NCBI GenBank assembly: GCA_964549505.1
Contig: CAZJVD010000004.1
Coordinates: 133,076 to 197,075 of the forward strand
Length of the DNA stretch: 64,000 nt
From: CAZJVD01 sp964549505
GTDB lineage: Bacteria > Bdellovibrionota > UBA1018 > CAZJVD01
Reading direction: 5' to 3'
Made by a program: the position numbers and the translations under genes. Positions within the stretch are counted from its first letter, which is position 1. The number at the start of each line of letters is the position of its first letter. This document shows positions 40,939 through 49,631 of the stretch, piece by piece. The notes under the pieces were generated by a model, which made no database searches, had not been told where the DNA came from, and saw nothing but the letters and a program-made list of their open reading frames with translations.

Positions 40939-41685
40939 TCAGATCCAAAAAAAACTCACGTCGTGCCTGAAACGACCTTTGAAAGGCCGGAGAAAGGCTT
41001 TTATTTCTTCCAAATCGCTTTTCGAAAGCGTGTCAACGTTTGAGTCTAGCAAGAATGACAGCAACCACAGAAACTCCACCGAGTCCTCGTCGGGGATATC
41101 GATGTGGGTTTGATGTTCATCTCTGGAGAACGAGACTTGCAAATCCTTCAGTGCCGCTTCTACGTCGTCGGCTGTGTAAAGCTGCTCCAGCTTGTTTCCC
41201 AAGAGGTGTCTAAACCGACTGCGGAGTTCATAGATACCTTTGCGGCCTCTAAGAATGATCACAGCCGCTTCGGAACGTTCGCAGATCAATTTAGTAAGTT
41301 CCACCAAACGCGGGGACCAATAGAGACAGTGCGAGGCGATGATCCAATCGAACCGGTCGGCATCGCGATCAAAAAATTCCTCCGCCGTCTCTACAGAAAG
41401 TTTCAAATTTATTCCGGAGGGAAGCGCTCTCTTCCTAAAGTCGTCAATGGCCGGACCACTGGGGTCGTTCGCGACCACATCGACCTGTGCGGGGAGCTTG
41501 TCCTTCACTTGAGAAAGCAATTTTGTAAGCAGCAGACCGTCATGAGTTCCAAGGTCCAGTATCTTTAGAGAGTCCTTCGACGGCGGACGAAACCGCTTTG
41601 CAAACTCGCTTACGAAAAGAGCCTTCTCGGTAGATTTTGAAAAATAGGTTGAGAAAAATTCTCTGCGGTCATAAATAGACGACAT
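40939..41685 (-). CDS. SAM-dependent methyltransferase
   Basis: 248 residues. The class I methyltransferase motif I is ILDLGTHDGLLLTKLL (residues about 42-57), with acidic motif II near VVANDPSGP and motif IV-like FDWIIASHCLYWS. The C-terminal half has no family-specific motif; the general layout recalls small-molecule N-methyltransferases. Substrate unknown. It stands alone just right of the island and is transcribed toward it. Confidence 0.75.
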   Translation of the reverse strand: MSSIYDRREFFSTYFSKSTEKALFVSEFAKRFRPPSKDSLKILDLGTHDGLLLTKLLSQVKDKLPAQVDVVANDPSGPAIDDFRKRALPSGINLKLSVETAEEFFDRDADRFDWIIASHCLYWSPRLVELTKLICERSEAAVIILRGRKGIYELRSRFRHLLGNKLEQLYTADDVEAALKDLQVSFSRDEHQTHIDIPDEDSVEFLWLLSFLLDSNVDTLSKSDLEEIKAFLRPFKGRFRHDVSFFWI

Positions 41686-41774
41686 TTAAACATGCTCCAG
41701 CTTCATTTCGCAATTCCCTCGAGGTCTGCGACGTTGACGATAATACTCGACCTGGGGCAGAATTGGAGCGACCC

Positions 41775-42186
41775 ATGGAAAAAAACACTCCCACAGTCCG
41801 ACCGCTGACCGAACAAGACGCTGAGTCACTCAAGAAGCTCGCAAGCGAATGCCAGCCCCTTTTGGTGAACGGCGTTTACGTGAATTTCTTTTTAGCGAAG
41901 TACTTCGGCAACAGCTGCTTCGTTTTAGAAATCGAAGGCAAGCCGATCGGTTTCATAACCGGATTGAGAAGCAGCGTCGATCCGGCAGATTTTTGAGGCG
42001 GCCAAAGCACTGGGATGCGGAAAGATCCAGTTTTCGATCGCTCCAACAATCGATGCTAGCTTTCATGCGATTTCAAATCATGCGGCCGCAAGTAAACTGA
42101 CCATGAAGACTCTTGAAGAGAAAAAGTATTCCGATCCTTTGACCGGGAAGCAAGGACACGAAGTGTTCTACGAGATAGCGCTTTAA
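41775..42186 (+). pseudogene. EctA-like GNAT acetyltransferase remnant
   Basis: From MEKNTPTVRPL (GGAG seven bases upstream) the frame runs 74 codons to a TGA at 41994. The first half resembles diaminobutyrate acetyltransferase (EctA): YVNFFLAKYFGNSCFV, then GKPIGFITG. A second frame starting with IFEAAKALGCGKIQFSIAPT ends at the TAA at 42184 and resembles the EctA C-terminus. The acetyl-CoA-binding P-loop part (about 30-40 codons) is missing between them, so an internal deletion and a frame change have broken the gene. An ectoine or related acetyl-transfer role is lost. Confidence 0.65.
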
Positions 42187-42197
42187 AGCTGACCCAC

Positions 42198-43025
42198 TCA
42201 AGTAGAACGGTTTTCTATTTTTTTATTCTCTTGCCCTAAACCAGAGAGCGGCTTGGCCTGCTTAAGAATCGGAGTGAGTAAGAACGGTGCGTACCGTTGA
42301 GCCCACACTGCGGCCGTTCCGTGAAATGTGACAAGCTCCTCTTTCTTTCGCCCCAGAATTGCCGAAACTATTTTTTTTGCGGCGACAGTCGTAGGCATCA
42401 TTAACTTTTTGGGAGCGGGGTCTTTAGCGTTCGCATCGTATTTGCCCCACTTATCAACCTGGCGAATTTCACTTTCAACGATACCGGGACAAATCAGGGT
42501 AACCGCTACTCCGTTCGGCTTGAGTTCCCAATAAAGTCCATCTGCGAGTGCCTTCACGGCAAACTTGCTCATGCAATAAGGCGCTTTGCGGGGTTCCGAT
42601 ACATAAGAATTTGCGCTTCCCATCAGAACGATAGAGCCCTTAGATTCGAGAATTGAGTTCAAGCTGCTGTAAACGGTATTGAGTACCCCGAAAACGTTCG
42701 TTTCAAACTGCCGTCGAAAGTCATCAATCGTGAGTTTGTCGAAACGTCCGGCTACACCGAACCCCGCGTTGGCAAAACAAACATCGATCTTGCCAAATTT
42801 TCCGCGTGCGCTCTCAACTGCTCGGTCGAGATCCTGGCGTGAAGTCACATCGCAGACTTGATGAGCGACGTCGCCTCCGTTGCTCGAGAGTTCTCGGGCG
42901 AGCTCTGCCAGTCTATCTTCACGACGAGCCGTGAGGAACACAGCATGTCCTTGTTTCACGAACTCCTTGGCCACCGCGCGGCCTATGCCAGAAGACGCAC
43001 CCGTTATAAAAACTACGTTTTTCAT
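42198..43025 (-). CDS. Short-chain dehydrogenase/reductase
   Basis: 275 residues. Classical SDR motifs: TGASSGIG (residues 9-16), NAG (FANAGFG), catalytic Ser in MGSANSYVS, and the YxxxK motif YCMSK. NAD(P)H-dependent oxidoreductase, substrate unknown. The C-terminal extension of about 50 residues has a hydrophobic stretch (YAPFLLTPILKQ), as seen in lipid-linked SDRs. Directly upstream lies the divergent LysR-type gene. Confidence 0.88.
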   Translation of the reverse strand: MKNVVFITGASSGIGRAVAKEFVKQGHAVFLTARREDRLAELARELSSNGGDVAHQVCDVTSRQDLDRAVESARGKFGKIDVCFANAGFGVAGRFDKLTIDDFRRQFETNVFGVLNTVYSSLNSILESKGSIVLMGSANSYVSEPRKAPYCMSKFAVKALADGLYWELKPNGVAVTLICPGIVESEIRQVDKWGKYDANAKDPAPKKLMMPTTVAAKKIVSAILGRKKEELVTFHGTAAVWAQRYAPFLLTPILKQAKPLSGLGQENKKIENRST

Positions 43026-43080
43026 TGTCGGCTGTTTAACACAGGTTTTGCGTGATTGGAACGATCTCAGTCTTTGAAAG

Positions 43081-44007
43081 TTACCGAGCCCGGTCGCACA
43101 CCTCTTTAAACGAAACCCCCAGGGATTGAATCAGGGGATCGCCACGGTTCTGATCATGGCAGCCCAGCCAGATTCGTGATGTCCAATAACCTTCCTTGGG
43201 TCCAAGGATTCGAATCCTCTTTTTTCGTAACTCCTCGCTCACGTAGGCAAGGGGCAAAAAAGCGAGTCCTATCTCGTCGATCACAGAGCGGACGAGCGAA
43301 GACATGACATCGCTTTCGAAAACAACACGTCCCTTCAGTTCGTGGCGCTCGATGAACTGATCGATCTCAGCGCGCAGCTTGAACCGAGGCGGCGGCATAA
43401 TCCACTGTGCTTCGTTACCACCAGTCATTACCCGCAGTGCTGCATGGGCCTCGCGTTCACCTTTCAGGCCGGACTTCCACTTGTTCGAGCAGACAAGAGC
43501 GACCGGCGTCTCGGTTCGCATGAGGCTGGTGAGTTCAGGATCACTCATCGGCATCTGAGAAACGACGGCGTCCAGCTCCCGCAATTGTAGCCGCGCGACG
43601 AGTTGTTGATGACTCCCAGAGATCATGGTCACTTTCGGACGCTGAGCTAATCCATGCTTTTTTAGAAAAAGACTGACCACTTCGACCACGAGCGATCGCT
43701 CGACTTCCTCAGATACACCGATGTTGATTCGACGAGCGGCAGAAGGGAGCCGTTCTAGAATCAGTTCACTCAATTCTTCCGACACTTCGAACATACGTCG
43801 GCAAAACCCGAAGACGACCAGTCCGACTTCGGTCAGATGATTGTTTCGCCCGACTTTTCGAAAGAGTTTCACATCAAGCGATCGCTCTAGAACCCTGAGT
43901 TGACTGCTGAGCGAAGGCTGTGAAACGCGCAAACGCTTGGCTGCTGTGGTGATCCCGCCCGCTTTGGCAGCGATGTAGAAATAGTAGAGATGATTGAAGT
44001 TGAGCAT
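43081..44007 (-). CDS. LysR-type regulator, NhaR-like
   Basis: 308 residues. N-terminal winged helix-turn-helix (FNHLYYFYIAAKAGGITTAAKRL and SQPSLSSQLRVLERSL) is the NhaR-type variant of LysR regulators, which starts FNHL(Y/W)YFW. The C-terminal effector domain is intact. NhaR homologues respond to sodium or control envelope genes; the ligand here is unknown. The gene is divergent from the CsbD gene, so it may regulate that stress gene or itself. An inverted repeat overlaps the start region. Confidence 0.85.
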   Translation of the reverse strand: MLNFNHLYYFYIAAKAGGITTAAKRLRVSQPSLSSQLRVLERSLDVKLFRKVGRNNHLTEVGLVVFGFCRRMFEVSEELSELILERLPSAARRINIGVSEEVERSLVVEVVSLFLKKHGLAQRPKVTMISGSHQQLVARLQLRELDAVVSQMPMSDPELTSLMRTETPVALVCSNKWKSGLKGEREAHAALRVMTGGNEAQWIMPPPRFKLRAEIDQFIERHELKGRVVFESDVMSSLVRSVIDEIGLAFLPLAYVSEELRKKRIRILGPKEGYWTSRIWLGCHDQNRGDPLIQSLGVSFKEVCDRAR

Positions 44008-44043
44008 ACATAGCTTATTACTATGTATTGCATATCTATTATA
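44004..44043 (-). promoter_or_regulatory. LysR gene promoter with overlapping inverted repeat
   Basis: On the minus strand TATAAT (44043-44038) lies about 30 bases before the ATG. An inverted repeat ACATAG-N7-CTATGT (44008-44026), extended imperfectly by GCAT/ATTGC, sits directly before the start codon. There is no ribosome binding site in the short leader. Autorepression by the LysR protein is plausible. Confidence 0.5.
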
Positions 44044-44168
44044 TATTTTTAATATCGTAAGGGAAACCGTACAACTGCCTATGTAATCGAGATCAATGCA
44101 TGCTTTGACTGCGATTCCGGAAAAAAACTCTAACTACCCGGAGTTTCTTACAACAAAGGAATACCCCC

Positions 44169-44438
44169 ATGAATACTGAAACCATTAAGAGTGACTGGAC
44201 CGACATGAAGAGCAAGATCAAGGCACGCTTCGGAAAGCTGACCGATGAGACGATCGAGTCCCTGAAAGGGAATCTCGAGCCACTTTCTGGAAAGCTCCAA
44301 TCTGCTTACGGCTATGCCAAAGAACAAGCTGATAAGGAAATTGTAGGCTTCAAGTCGTCGCTCAGCTCGTCACCCGCTACTGAAAAAGTAGCATCAGGCG
44401 ACAAAGCAAGCGATCCGTCCGCGCGCTTGACCAACTAA
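44169..44438 (+). CDS. CsbD-family stress protein
   Basis: 89 residues, charged and helical, beginning MNTETIKSDWTDMKSKIK then ARFGKLTDETIESLKGN, the CsbD pattern of repeated charged helix with KG..E..W. CsbD proteins are small, abundant stress proteins induced by envelope or osmotic stress; their mechanism is not known. It lies between the NhaR-like regulator and the OmpA lipoprotein. A GGGAAGGAGA hairpin follows. Confidence 0.82.
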   Translation: MNTETIKSDWTDMKSKIKARFGKLTDETIESLKGNLEPLSGKLQSAYGYAKEQADKEIVGFKSSLSSSPATEKVASGDKASDPSARLTN

Positions 44439-44455
44439 AGAGCCATCAACGATTT

Positions 44456-44481
44456 GGGAAGGAGATTTGCGTCTCCTTCCC
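44456..44481 (+). terminator. Hairpin after csbD-like gene
   Basis: GGGAAGGAGA (44456-44465), loop TTTGCG, TCTCCTTCCC (44472-44481). No T run follows, so it may stabilise the csbD transcript end or attenuate read-through into the OmpA gene. Confidence 0.5.
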
Positions 44482-44509
44482 CTCCCAACCCCAATTTGAA
44501 GGAGCATAT

Positions 44510-45862
44510 ATGATTAGAAGCCATTTAAAATTTTATAGTGCGACAGCACTTTTGATCGTCGGAATCGCCGGAGTTACAGGATTCGGCGGCTGCGCAGGCG
44601 GTCCCAAAGTCCAAGAGTTTCCGGACACCGCAAACTCCGCCGATGAAGTACAACGTTTAAAAGCCAGTCTTCACGACGCTGCAGAGTTACAGGTCGACGT
44701 TCTTTCGCCTTCTGCTTTTGCCAAAGCGGAAGACGAATTAAAGTCGGCAGTCAGCGAGCAAGAGAAGGGTAAAGATCAGAAAGCGATTTTACATTCGGTT
44801 GCTAAGGGTCGTGCGCAGCTCGATCGAGCTAATCAGGGAGCGGGCATTGCGCGCTCAAATATGGAAGAAGTTGTTTCGGCACGCCGAGCTGCCATCGTAG
44901 CGGGGGCTCAAAAGACCTCTCCTAAGGAATTTGCTGAAGCCGATGATCATTTGCGAGCTGTTACATCAGAGACTGAAAACAACAATCTGGATCCGGCTAA
45001 AGAGAATCGTACGAAGCTGCAAGCTGAGTACTTGAACGTCGAGCTCAGCGCCATAAAAGCCGCAAATCTAGCGCCTATTCGAGCAACTATTGCGGTTGCT
45101 GTGAAAAACGGCGCCGAGGAGTACGCGAAACAGAGTCTCGCGATAGCTCGGAAAAAAACTGATGACACCGAGGCCTACATCGTGGCCAATCGCCATTCCG
45201 ATGCCGACATCAAAACACGATCCGCAGATGCCCAGCGCGCAGCGGACCATCTCGTGAAAATCACGCATGCTTCGAAGGCTGGAAAGAACATCACTTCCGA
45301 GGAAGCAGCACTTCGCCTGGAGGGTGAGGAGATCAAGACCCAGGAAAAGGGCGAGCAACTGAGTGCGGCTAAGACGACAGCGAAGGGTCTTGCGGTCGAG
45401 ACTGCAAGTCTCAAGACGGATCAGGCTTTCAATCGCAGTTTCGAAGCGGCTCGCGCCGAGTTTACGAGCGAAGAGTCTGAGGTTTACCGTCAAGGCGACC
45501 GCCTCGTGATTCGACTCAAGACTCTGGAGTTTCCGGTCAATCAATCGGTTCTCCGTGGCTCAAACTTTCCACTCTTAGCGAAAGTGGTCACCGCGATTAA
45601 GGGATTTGAGAACGCGAGCGTCGTGGTCGAAGGACACACCGACTCTGTTGGCAGCAAGGATCAAAATGCCAAGCTCTCGACCGAGCGTGCGGAAGCCGTT
45701 TCGCAGTATCTTGTTGCGAACAATGCCGTCGCTGAGAACAAGATCGAAGCTGTGGGTTACGGTTTCGATCGACCTTTGGCACCGAACAGAACAGCTAAGG
45801 GTAGAGCTCAAAATCGCAGAGTGGACGTCATCATAAGTCCGCAAGCGACTGTCACTAATTAG
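44510..45862 (+). CDS. OmpA-family lipoprotein with helical N-terminal repeats
   Basis: 450 residues. A signal peptide ending FGGC is a lipobox. Residues about 35-310 are Ala/Glu/Lys-rich helical repeats resembling DUF4398 (LSPSAFAKAEDELKSAVSEQ, TSPKEFAEADDHLRAV, SLAIARKKTDD). The C-terminal OmpA peptidoglycan-binding domain (residues about 345-445) has VVVEGHTDSVGSKDQNAKLS and the conserved RAQNRRVDVII end. It should tether the outer membrane to peptidoglycan. Strong terminator downstream. Probably cotranscribed with or stress-coregulated with csbD. Confidence 0.9.
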   Translation: MIRSHLKFYSATALLIVGIAGVTGFGGCAGGPKVQEFPDTANSADEVQRLKASLHDAAELQVDVLSPSAFAKAEDELKSAVSEQEKGKDQKAILHSVAKGRAQLDRANQGAGIARSNMEEVVSARRAAIVAGAQKTSPKEFAEADDHLRAVTSETENNNLDPAKENRTKLQAEYLNVELSAIKAANLAPIRATIAVAVKNGAEEYAKQSLAIARKKTDDTEAYIVANRHSDADIKTRSADAQRAADHLVKITHASKAGKNITSEEAALRLEGEEIKTQEKGEQLSAAKTTAKGLAVETASLKTDQAFNRSFEAARAEFTSEESEVYRQGDRLVIRLKTLEFPVNQSVLRGSNFPLLAKVVTAIKGFENASVVVEGHTDSVGSKDQNAKLSTERAEAVSQYLVANNAVAENKIEAVGYGFDRPLAPNRTAKGRAQNRRVDVIISPQATVTN

Positions 45863-45869
45863 TCACGAG

Positions 45870-45897
45870 AGGCCCGCGTTCCAATCGCGGGCCTTTT
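45870..45897 (+). terminator. Rho-independent terminator
   Basis: GGCCCGCG, loop TTCCAAT, CGCGGGCC, then TTTT, after the OmpA lipoprotein gene. Confidence 0.9.
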
Positions 45898-45937
45898 GCG
45901 TTTGAAAGCTGTTCATTCGCTGTCGAGTCCCTACGAA

Positions 45938-47530
45938 TTACCAGCGGGGATTTGTTTGGTAGCGCCGGTAAGGGGGATGCATTGCCGAGCCGGTTTCGGA
46001 AAGTTCCTTTAAGGCGCTTGCGACCTTTCCTAGGGTTGCTTTTCCTCGCAAGATCAGCGAACAAACGGGTCTTTTGCGATAGAGGCCCTGATTCTCTTCT
46101 AATTCAGAAAGACGATTGATATCGCTCTCCACCTGTTCTGGTGTACCGAAGAGCCAAATATCACCAGGCGCGGTTGTCAGATCCTTTGTGACCGGCAACG
46201 GTTCAGTAAGGGAAAAATAAGGTCGGTAGTTCACGACCGATGGCAAGCTTCGAATAATCTGCTCCGAATCTTCTCGAAACCATAAGCCCTTTTTTGGCGC
46301 CTTAAGAGTGTAGACAACCATTCTCTTTTCGCTGGGAAACTCATAGATGGGATGCGCTTCCGCATAAGCTCTAAACTTACCAGGATCCAAAAACGCCAAC
46401 ACTCCCAAGTTAGTTTGGCTGTAACCCAACCTTTGCTCTACAAACGCGGGTTGTTTAGCGCCCATCGGGCGAGCGCCAATTTCTATCAAGACCGGATCAT
46501 CGGCGACCATTTTTACTTCAGCATGTCCCCAGCCAGTATGGATCTCTAATTTGTCCATGACCGAATAAACATAAGAAGTGAGGCCAGGAGGAATCTGCTC
46601 AGGAGGGATAAGCTCATCAAAAAAATAGATATCGTTTCCCGTCGGGCTCTTTCTTTTTTTGTAACGCCAAACATCGGTTACGACTCTATAGACTTTATCG
46701 CCTACTTTGCTGGAAACGACATTCACGACATACTCATCACCGACTAGGAACTCCTGAATCTCGACCGCTTGGTTTTTTGAGCTTGTTTCGTAAAGATTAG
46801 ATTCTCCCAATATGTCGTTGGTGGCTCTTGCTACCTGTTCCAAGCTATGGACGTAATGAAGGCCGACGGAGCCGCCACTTTTCACCGGCTTGACGACAAC
46901 CGTGTTGGCAGGCTGGTTTAGTAAGTTATGTTCTTCGACCCAAGCCTGTGCGGCCGATGCGTCACGTGTCGAGAACCTGAGAGGTGTTCGCAGCGGATGG
47001 ACCGCCTCCATCATCAAATCCTTCCGTCGTCGCGCCTCGGAAAGCCTCGTTCCGTTGGTTGCGATCGGATACCGGCCTGAAAAGGACTCACTTAGAAAAT
47101 CTGCTAACTCGATCGAACCTTCAAAAGGTCCGCTAATGGCGACGAGATCTGTTTTTGTGCGCTCGAGTATCTTGTCTATTTCGATAACTAACTGAGTGCG
47201 ATCCGAGGTTTCTAGACAGATGTCGAAGTCGCTTGAGCGAAAGGATTTGATAAAATCAGGTGCGATCGGCCATTGATCCGGCACATGGACCAGCAAAGGA
47301 TCGCGCAGACCGTTGTCTCGATAGTATTGTCGGATCGCGGGCGGGAAGAGACTGCCCGATGATACAGCACCGACTACAACCACGAGATCTCGATCAGATT
47401 TGCCGTAGCATATCGAGAGTGTAACCAGTGGAAGTAAGAGTACAGAGCATACCCAGGACTGAAATCTCTTCAGTATTCGTAACTTAGAAGGTGTCTCGGC
47501 AAGGATACCTGGGCTCAACAACCGCCGCAT
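45938..47530 (-). CDS. ATP-grasp protein with N-terminal hydrophobic (export-like) segment
   Basis: 530 residues. The N-terminus has a basic stretch and then a hydrophobic helix (WVCSVLLLPLVTLSICYG, residues about 27-44), which looks like a signal peptide or membrane anchor. The body has an ATP-grasp fold: TVVVKPVKSGGSVGLHYV (nucleotide-binding Lys and Gly loop), VEIQEFLVGDEYVVNVVS, AEVKMVADDPVLIEIGARPMG (metal-binding Glu). ATP-grasp ligases normally act in the cytosol, so an exported copy is unexpected. A membrane-anchored cytosolic enzyme is the likelier explanation. The acceptor is unknown. Confidence 0.78.
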   Translation of the reverse strand: MRRLLSPGILAETPSKLRILKRFQSWVCSVLLLPLVTLSICYGKSDRDLVVVVGAVSSGSLFPPAIRQYYRDNGLRDPLLVHVPDQWPIAPDFIKSFRSSDFDICLETSDRTQLVIEIDKILERTKTDLVAISGPFEGSIELADFLSESFSGRYPIATNGTRLSEARRRKDLMMEAVHPLRTPLRFSTRDASAAQAWVEEHNLLNQPANTVVVKPVKSGGSVGLHYVHSLEQVARATNDILGESNLYETSSKNQAVEIQEFLVGDEYVVNVVSSKVGDKVYRVVTDVWRYKKRKSPTGNDIYFFDELIPPEQIPPGLTSYVYSVMDKLEIHTGWGHAEVKMVADDPVLIEIGARPMGAKQPAFVEQRLGYSQTNLGVLAFLDPGKFRAYAEAHPIYEFPSEKRMVVYTLKAPKKGLWFREDSEQIIRSLPSVVNYRPYFSLTEPLPVTKDLTTAPGDIWLFGTPEQVESDINRLSELEENQGLYRKRPVCSLILRGKATLGKVASALKELSETGSAMHPPYRRYQTNPRW

Positions 47531-47684
47531 TCTAGGCTTTTAACAAATCCGACCGTATTTAACAACTATTGTGTAATAATTAGTTTCTTTCCAATCCGTG
47601 ATGATTCGCTTGAAGCGCCTTGGCCTTAGGATCTCAATGCGCAAACGAAGCTTCGAACCAAAGGCAGGTCCATCTGTGAAAACA

Positions 47685-47718
47685 CTTACGTAAGCACTAT
47701 TACATTGAGTATATGTAA
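47685..47718 (+). promoter_or_regulatory. Operator-like inverted repeats before MarR-GNAT gene
   Basis: CTTACGTAAG (47685-47694, perfect palindrome) and TTACAT-N7-ATGTAA (47700-47718) lie in the 209-bp gap before the gene. Either fits a MarR-family dimer. The rest of the gap has nothing I can support. Confidence 0.5.
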
Positions 47719-47739
47719 ACTATCAAGCATGATGCCCCC

Positions 47740-48702
47740 GTGAAGCACTTGCAGATGCTGGGAATATCCGCTTTGGGGTCTCGATTGAAGAGGCTGGGCG
47801 ACCGATTGATCGAAGACTGTGCTCGCATTTACTCTCAGGGCGGCGTTCCCTTTGAGCCGCGCTGGTTCCCCTTGGTTCGAGTCTTGTCGGATCGTGGTCC
47901 TGTCACGATCACAGAAGCAGCTCGGCACCTGGGCGTCACCCACGCGGCGATCAGCCAAATAGCAGGTGCTATGGAAAAGCAAAAACTTCTTGAAAGGAAG
48001 CCGGATAGAAATGACCGGCGGCAATCCTATCTCGGTCTGACGCCGTCAGGGCAGTCTCTCGTCGCCGAACTCTCCGAGTATTGGACTGACCTACGTAGCG
48101 CGGCTCAGCTCCTGACAGCTGGCTTTGAAAAGGACCTTCTTAGTAGTCTCGAGCAGCTCGAGAAATCATACGCACAGAAGGACTTGATTCAGGCGTTTGG
48201 AGAAGCGCGTGTAACGAGACTTGCGGGGCAGGTTGAGTTTGTGCCGTACTCGAAGCTCGAAGAAAACAAGAGCGCGTTTCGTGATTTGAATCTCGAGTTT
48301 CTCACGGAGTATCGCTTCAAGCTGGAAGCATTCGATAGGCGGGTGTTTCAGAATCCTGAGAAAGAGATCATTAAACGCGGTGGTGAAATCTATTTTCTGA
48401 CCATGAAAAAGCAGGCTATTGGCTGTTTCGCATTGATCCCTGTTCGAGGCCAACCCGGAGTCGTTGAGCTTGCGAAGATGGCCGTTTCTCGAAAGTGGCG
48501 AGGTTGGGGCCTCGGACAAAAAATTCTTCTCTTTGCAGAGGAGAGAGCGCGGAAGCTCGGTGCTGATCGAGTGGTGCTGGCGACGTCAACCAAGTTGGTC
48601 GCTGCTCGGAGGCTCTATGAACGGTTTAACTACAGAGTCGTTCCGGAGCCGGCTGGGGTTCACTATGAGCGGGTTGATCTCTATATGGAGAAACTGCTTT
48701 GA
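47740..48702 (+). CDS. MarR-type regulator fused to GNAT acetyltransferase
   Basis: 320 residues. Residues 1-145 are a MarR winged helix (PVTITEAARHLGVTHAAISQI, ERKPDRNDRRQSYLGLT). Residues about 165-320 form a GNAT domain, with acetyl-CoA loop KWRGWGLGQKIL (R/QxxGxG) and the last strand typical of GNATs. MarR-GNAT fusions are known across bacteria; the regulator part may sense the substrate of the acetyltransferase part. The start gives MKHLQMLGISALGSRL with the operator immediately upstream. Confidence 0.88.
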   Translation: MKHLQMLGISALGSRLKRLGDRLIEDCARIYSQGGVPFEPRWFPLVRVLSDRGPVTITEAARHLGVTHAAISQIAGAMEKQKLLERKPDRNDRRQSYLGLTPSGQSLVAELSEYWTDLRSAAQLLTAGFEKDLLSSLEQLEKSYAQKDLIQAFGEARVTRLAGQVEFVPYSKLEENKSAFRDLNLEFLTEYRFKLEAFDRRVFQNPEKEIIKRGGEIYFLTMKKQAIGCFALIPVRGQPGVVELAKMAVSRKWRGWGLGQKILLFAEERARKLGADRVVLATSTKLVAARRLYERFNYRVVPEPAGVHYERVDLYMEKLL

Positions 48703-48932
48703 GAGCGACCACGGCGGTCCAAACATAACCAAACAGAAAAGATCTGTAACATCGCGGGTGAAATAAACAGGCTATGGGTAATAAGTTAAGAAAGCAGCGA
48801 CCGGAAAAATCAGCCGTATCTTTTTGGTCCGTTTTCGGCTAAGTTCCTAAACGTCAGTGTTATTCGCTTCTTTCGAGTCTGCGGACATAGTGTCCTAACC
48901 TCTAGAGTGGCTCCCAGCCTTTAGGAGGTTTC

Positions 48933-49244
48933 ATGGGTAAAAAACTATACGTAGGCAATCTGCCATTTTCAGCAACCGACAGTGTTCTTTCGGACACGTT
49001 CGCTCAATGCGGAACCGTCGAATCAGCAAAAGTCATTATGGATCGCGACAGCGGCCGTAGCAAAGGCTTTGGCTTCGTCGAGATGTCGAGTGATGAAGAA
49101 GCGCAAAATGCCATCAGCAAATTCAACGGTTCGGATTACGAAGGTCGTCCTATGACGGTCAACGAAGCCCGACCGATGGCACCTCGTGAAGGTGGTCGCG
49201 GCGGCCCAGGTGGCGGTCGCGGTGCTCGCACGAGCCGTTGGTAA
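48933..49244 (+). CDS. RRM RNA-binding protein
   Basis: 103 residues. One RRM domain: RNP2 LYVGNL (residues 5-10) and RNP1 KGFGFVEM (residues about 46-53). It ends in an RGG-type tail (GGRGGPGGGRGARTS). It resembles the bacterial cold-induced glycine-rich RRM proteins that bind single-stranded RNA. The ribosome binding site TAGGAGG is very strong. The 230-bp region before it contains no supported gene and may be a regulated leader. A terminator follows. Confidence 0.93.
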   Translation: MGKKLYVGNLPFSATDSVLSDTFAQCGTVESAKVIMDRDSGRSKGFGFVEMSSDEEAQNAISKFNGSDYEGRPMTVNEARPMAPREGGRGGPGGGRGARTSRW

Positions 49245-49270
49245 TCTAAGTTTTTAGGTTCACTAAGCAG

Positions 49271-49310
49271 GGACCTTGTTCCGCAAAACGGGGCAAGGTC
49301 CTTTGCCTTT
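49271..49310 (+). terminator. Rho-independent terminator after RRM gene
   Basis: GGACCTTG pairs with CAAGGTCC around a TTCCGC/ACGGGG inner part, followed by TTTGCCTTTT. Confidence 0.75.
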
Positions 49311-49328
49311 TCAGAGGAGCGTTGTCGT

Positions 49329-49532
49329 ATGGCCAAATCGAGTCGGCCGAGTCAGGAAAAGCGAAATCGCGAGCGCTCACAAAAAGAGCGTCAGCTGATT
49401 AAGCAAGAGCAACGCACGATCCGAAAACAGGAACGTACCGATCGAGCCGCAAAGCTGCCCGATGGAGTCGACCCTGACCTCGTGGGCATTGTTCCTGGTC
49501 CACAACGTCTGCCCGATGCGGACGAATACTGA
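49329..49532 (+). CDS. Small basic protein downstream of RRM gene
   Basis: 67 residues; GAGGAGCG precedes the ATG. The first 45 residues are a highly charged helix (RPSQEKRNRERSQKERQLIK), the rest PDGVDPDLVGIVPGPQRLP is probably extended. Its position behind an RRM gene suggests an RNA-linked role, but this is only context. Confidence 0.65.
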   Translation: MAKSSRPSQEKRNRERSQKERQLIKQEQRTIRKQERTDRAAKLPDGVDPDLVGIVPGPQRLPDADEY

Positions 49533-49631
49533 CTTCTCAGCCGTTTTTAACACCCGACAGCGCAGTTCGATAAAAACTGGTATAACAGCGCGGATGCGCC
49601 AGATAGGGCCGCAAATCGGCCATAGGTCAGT

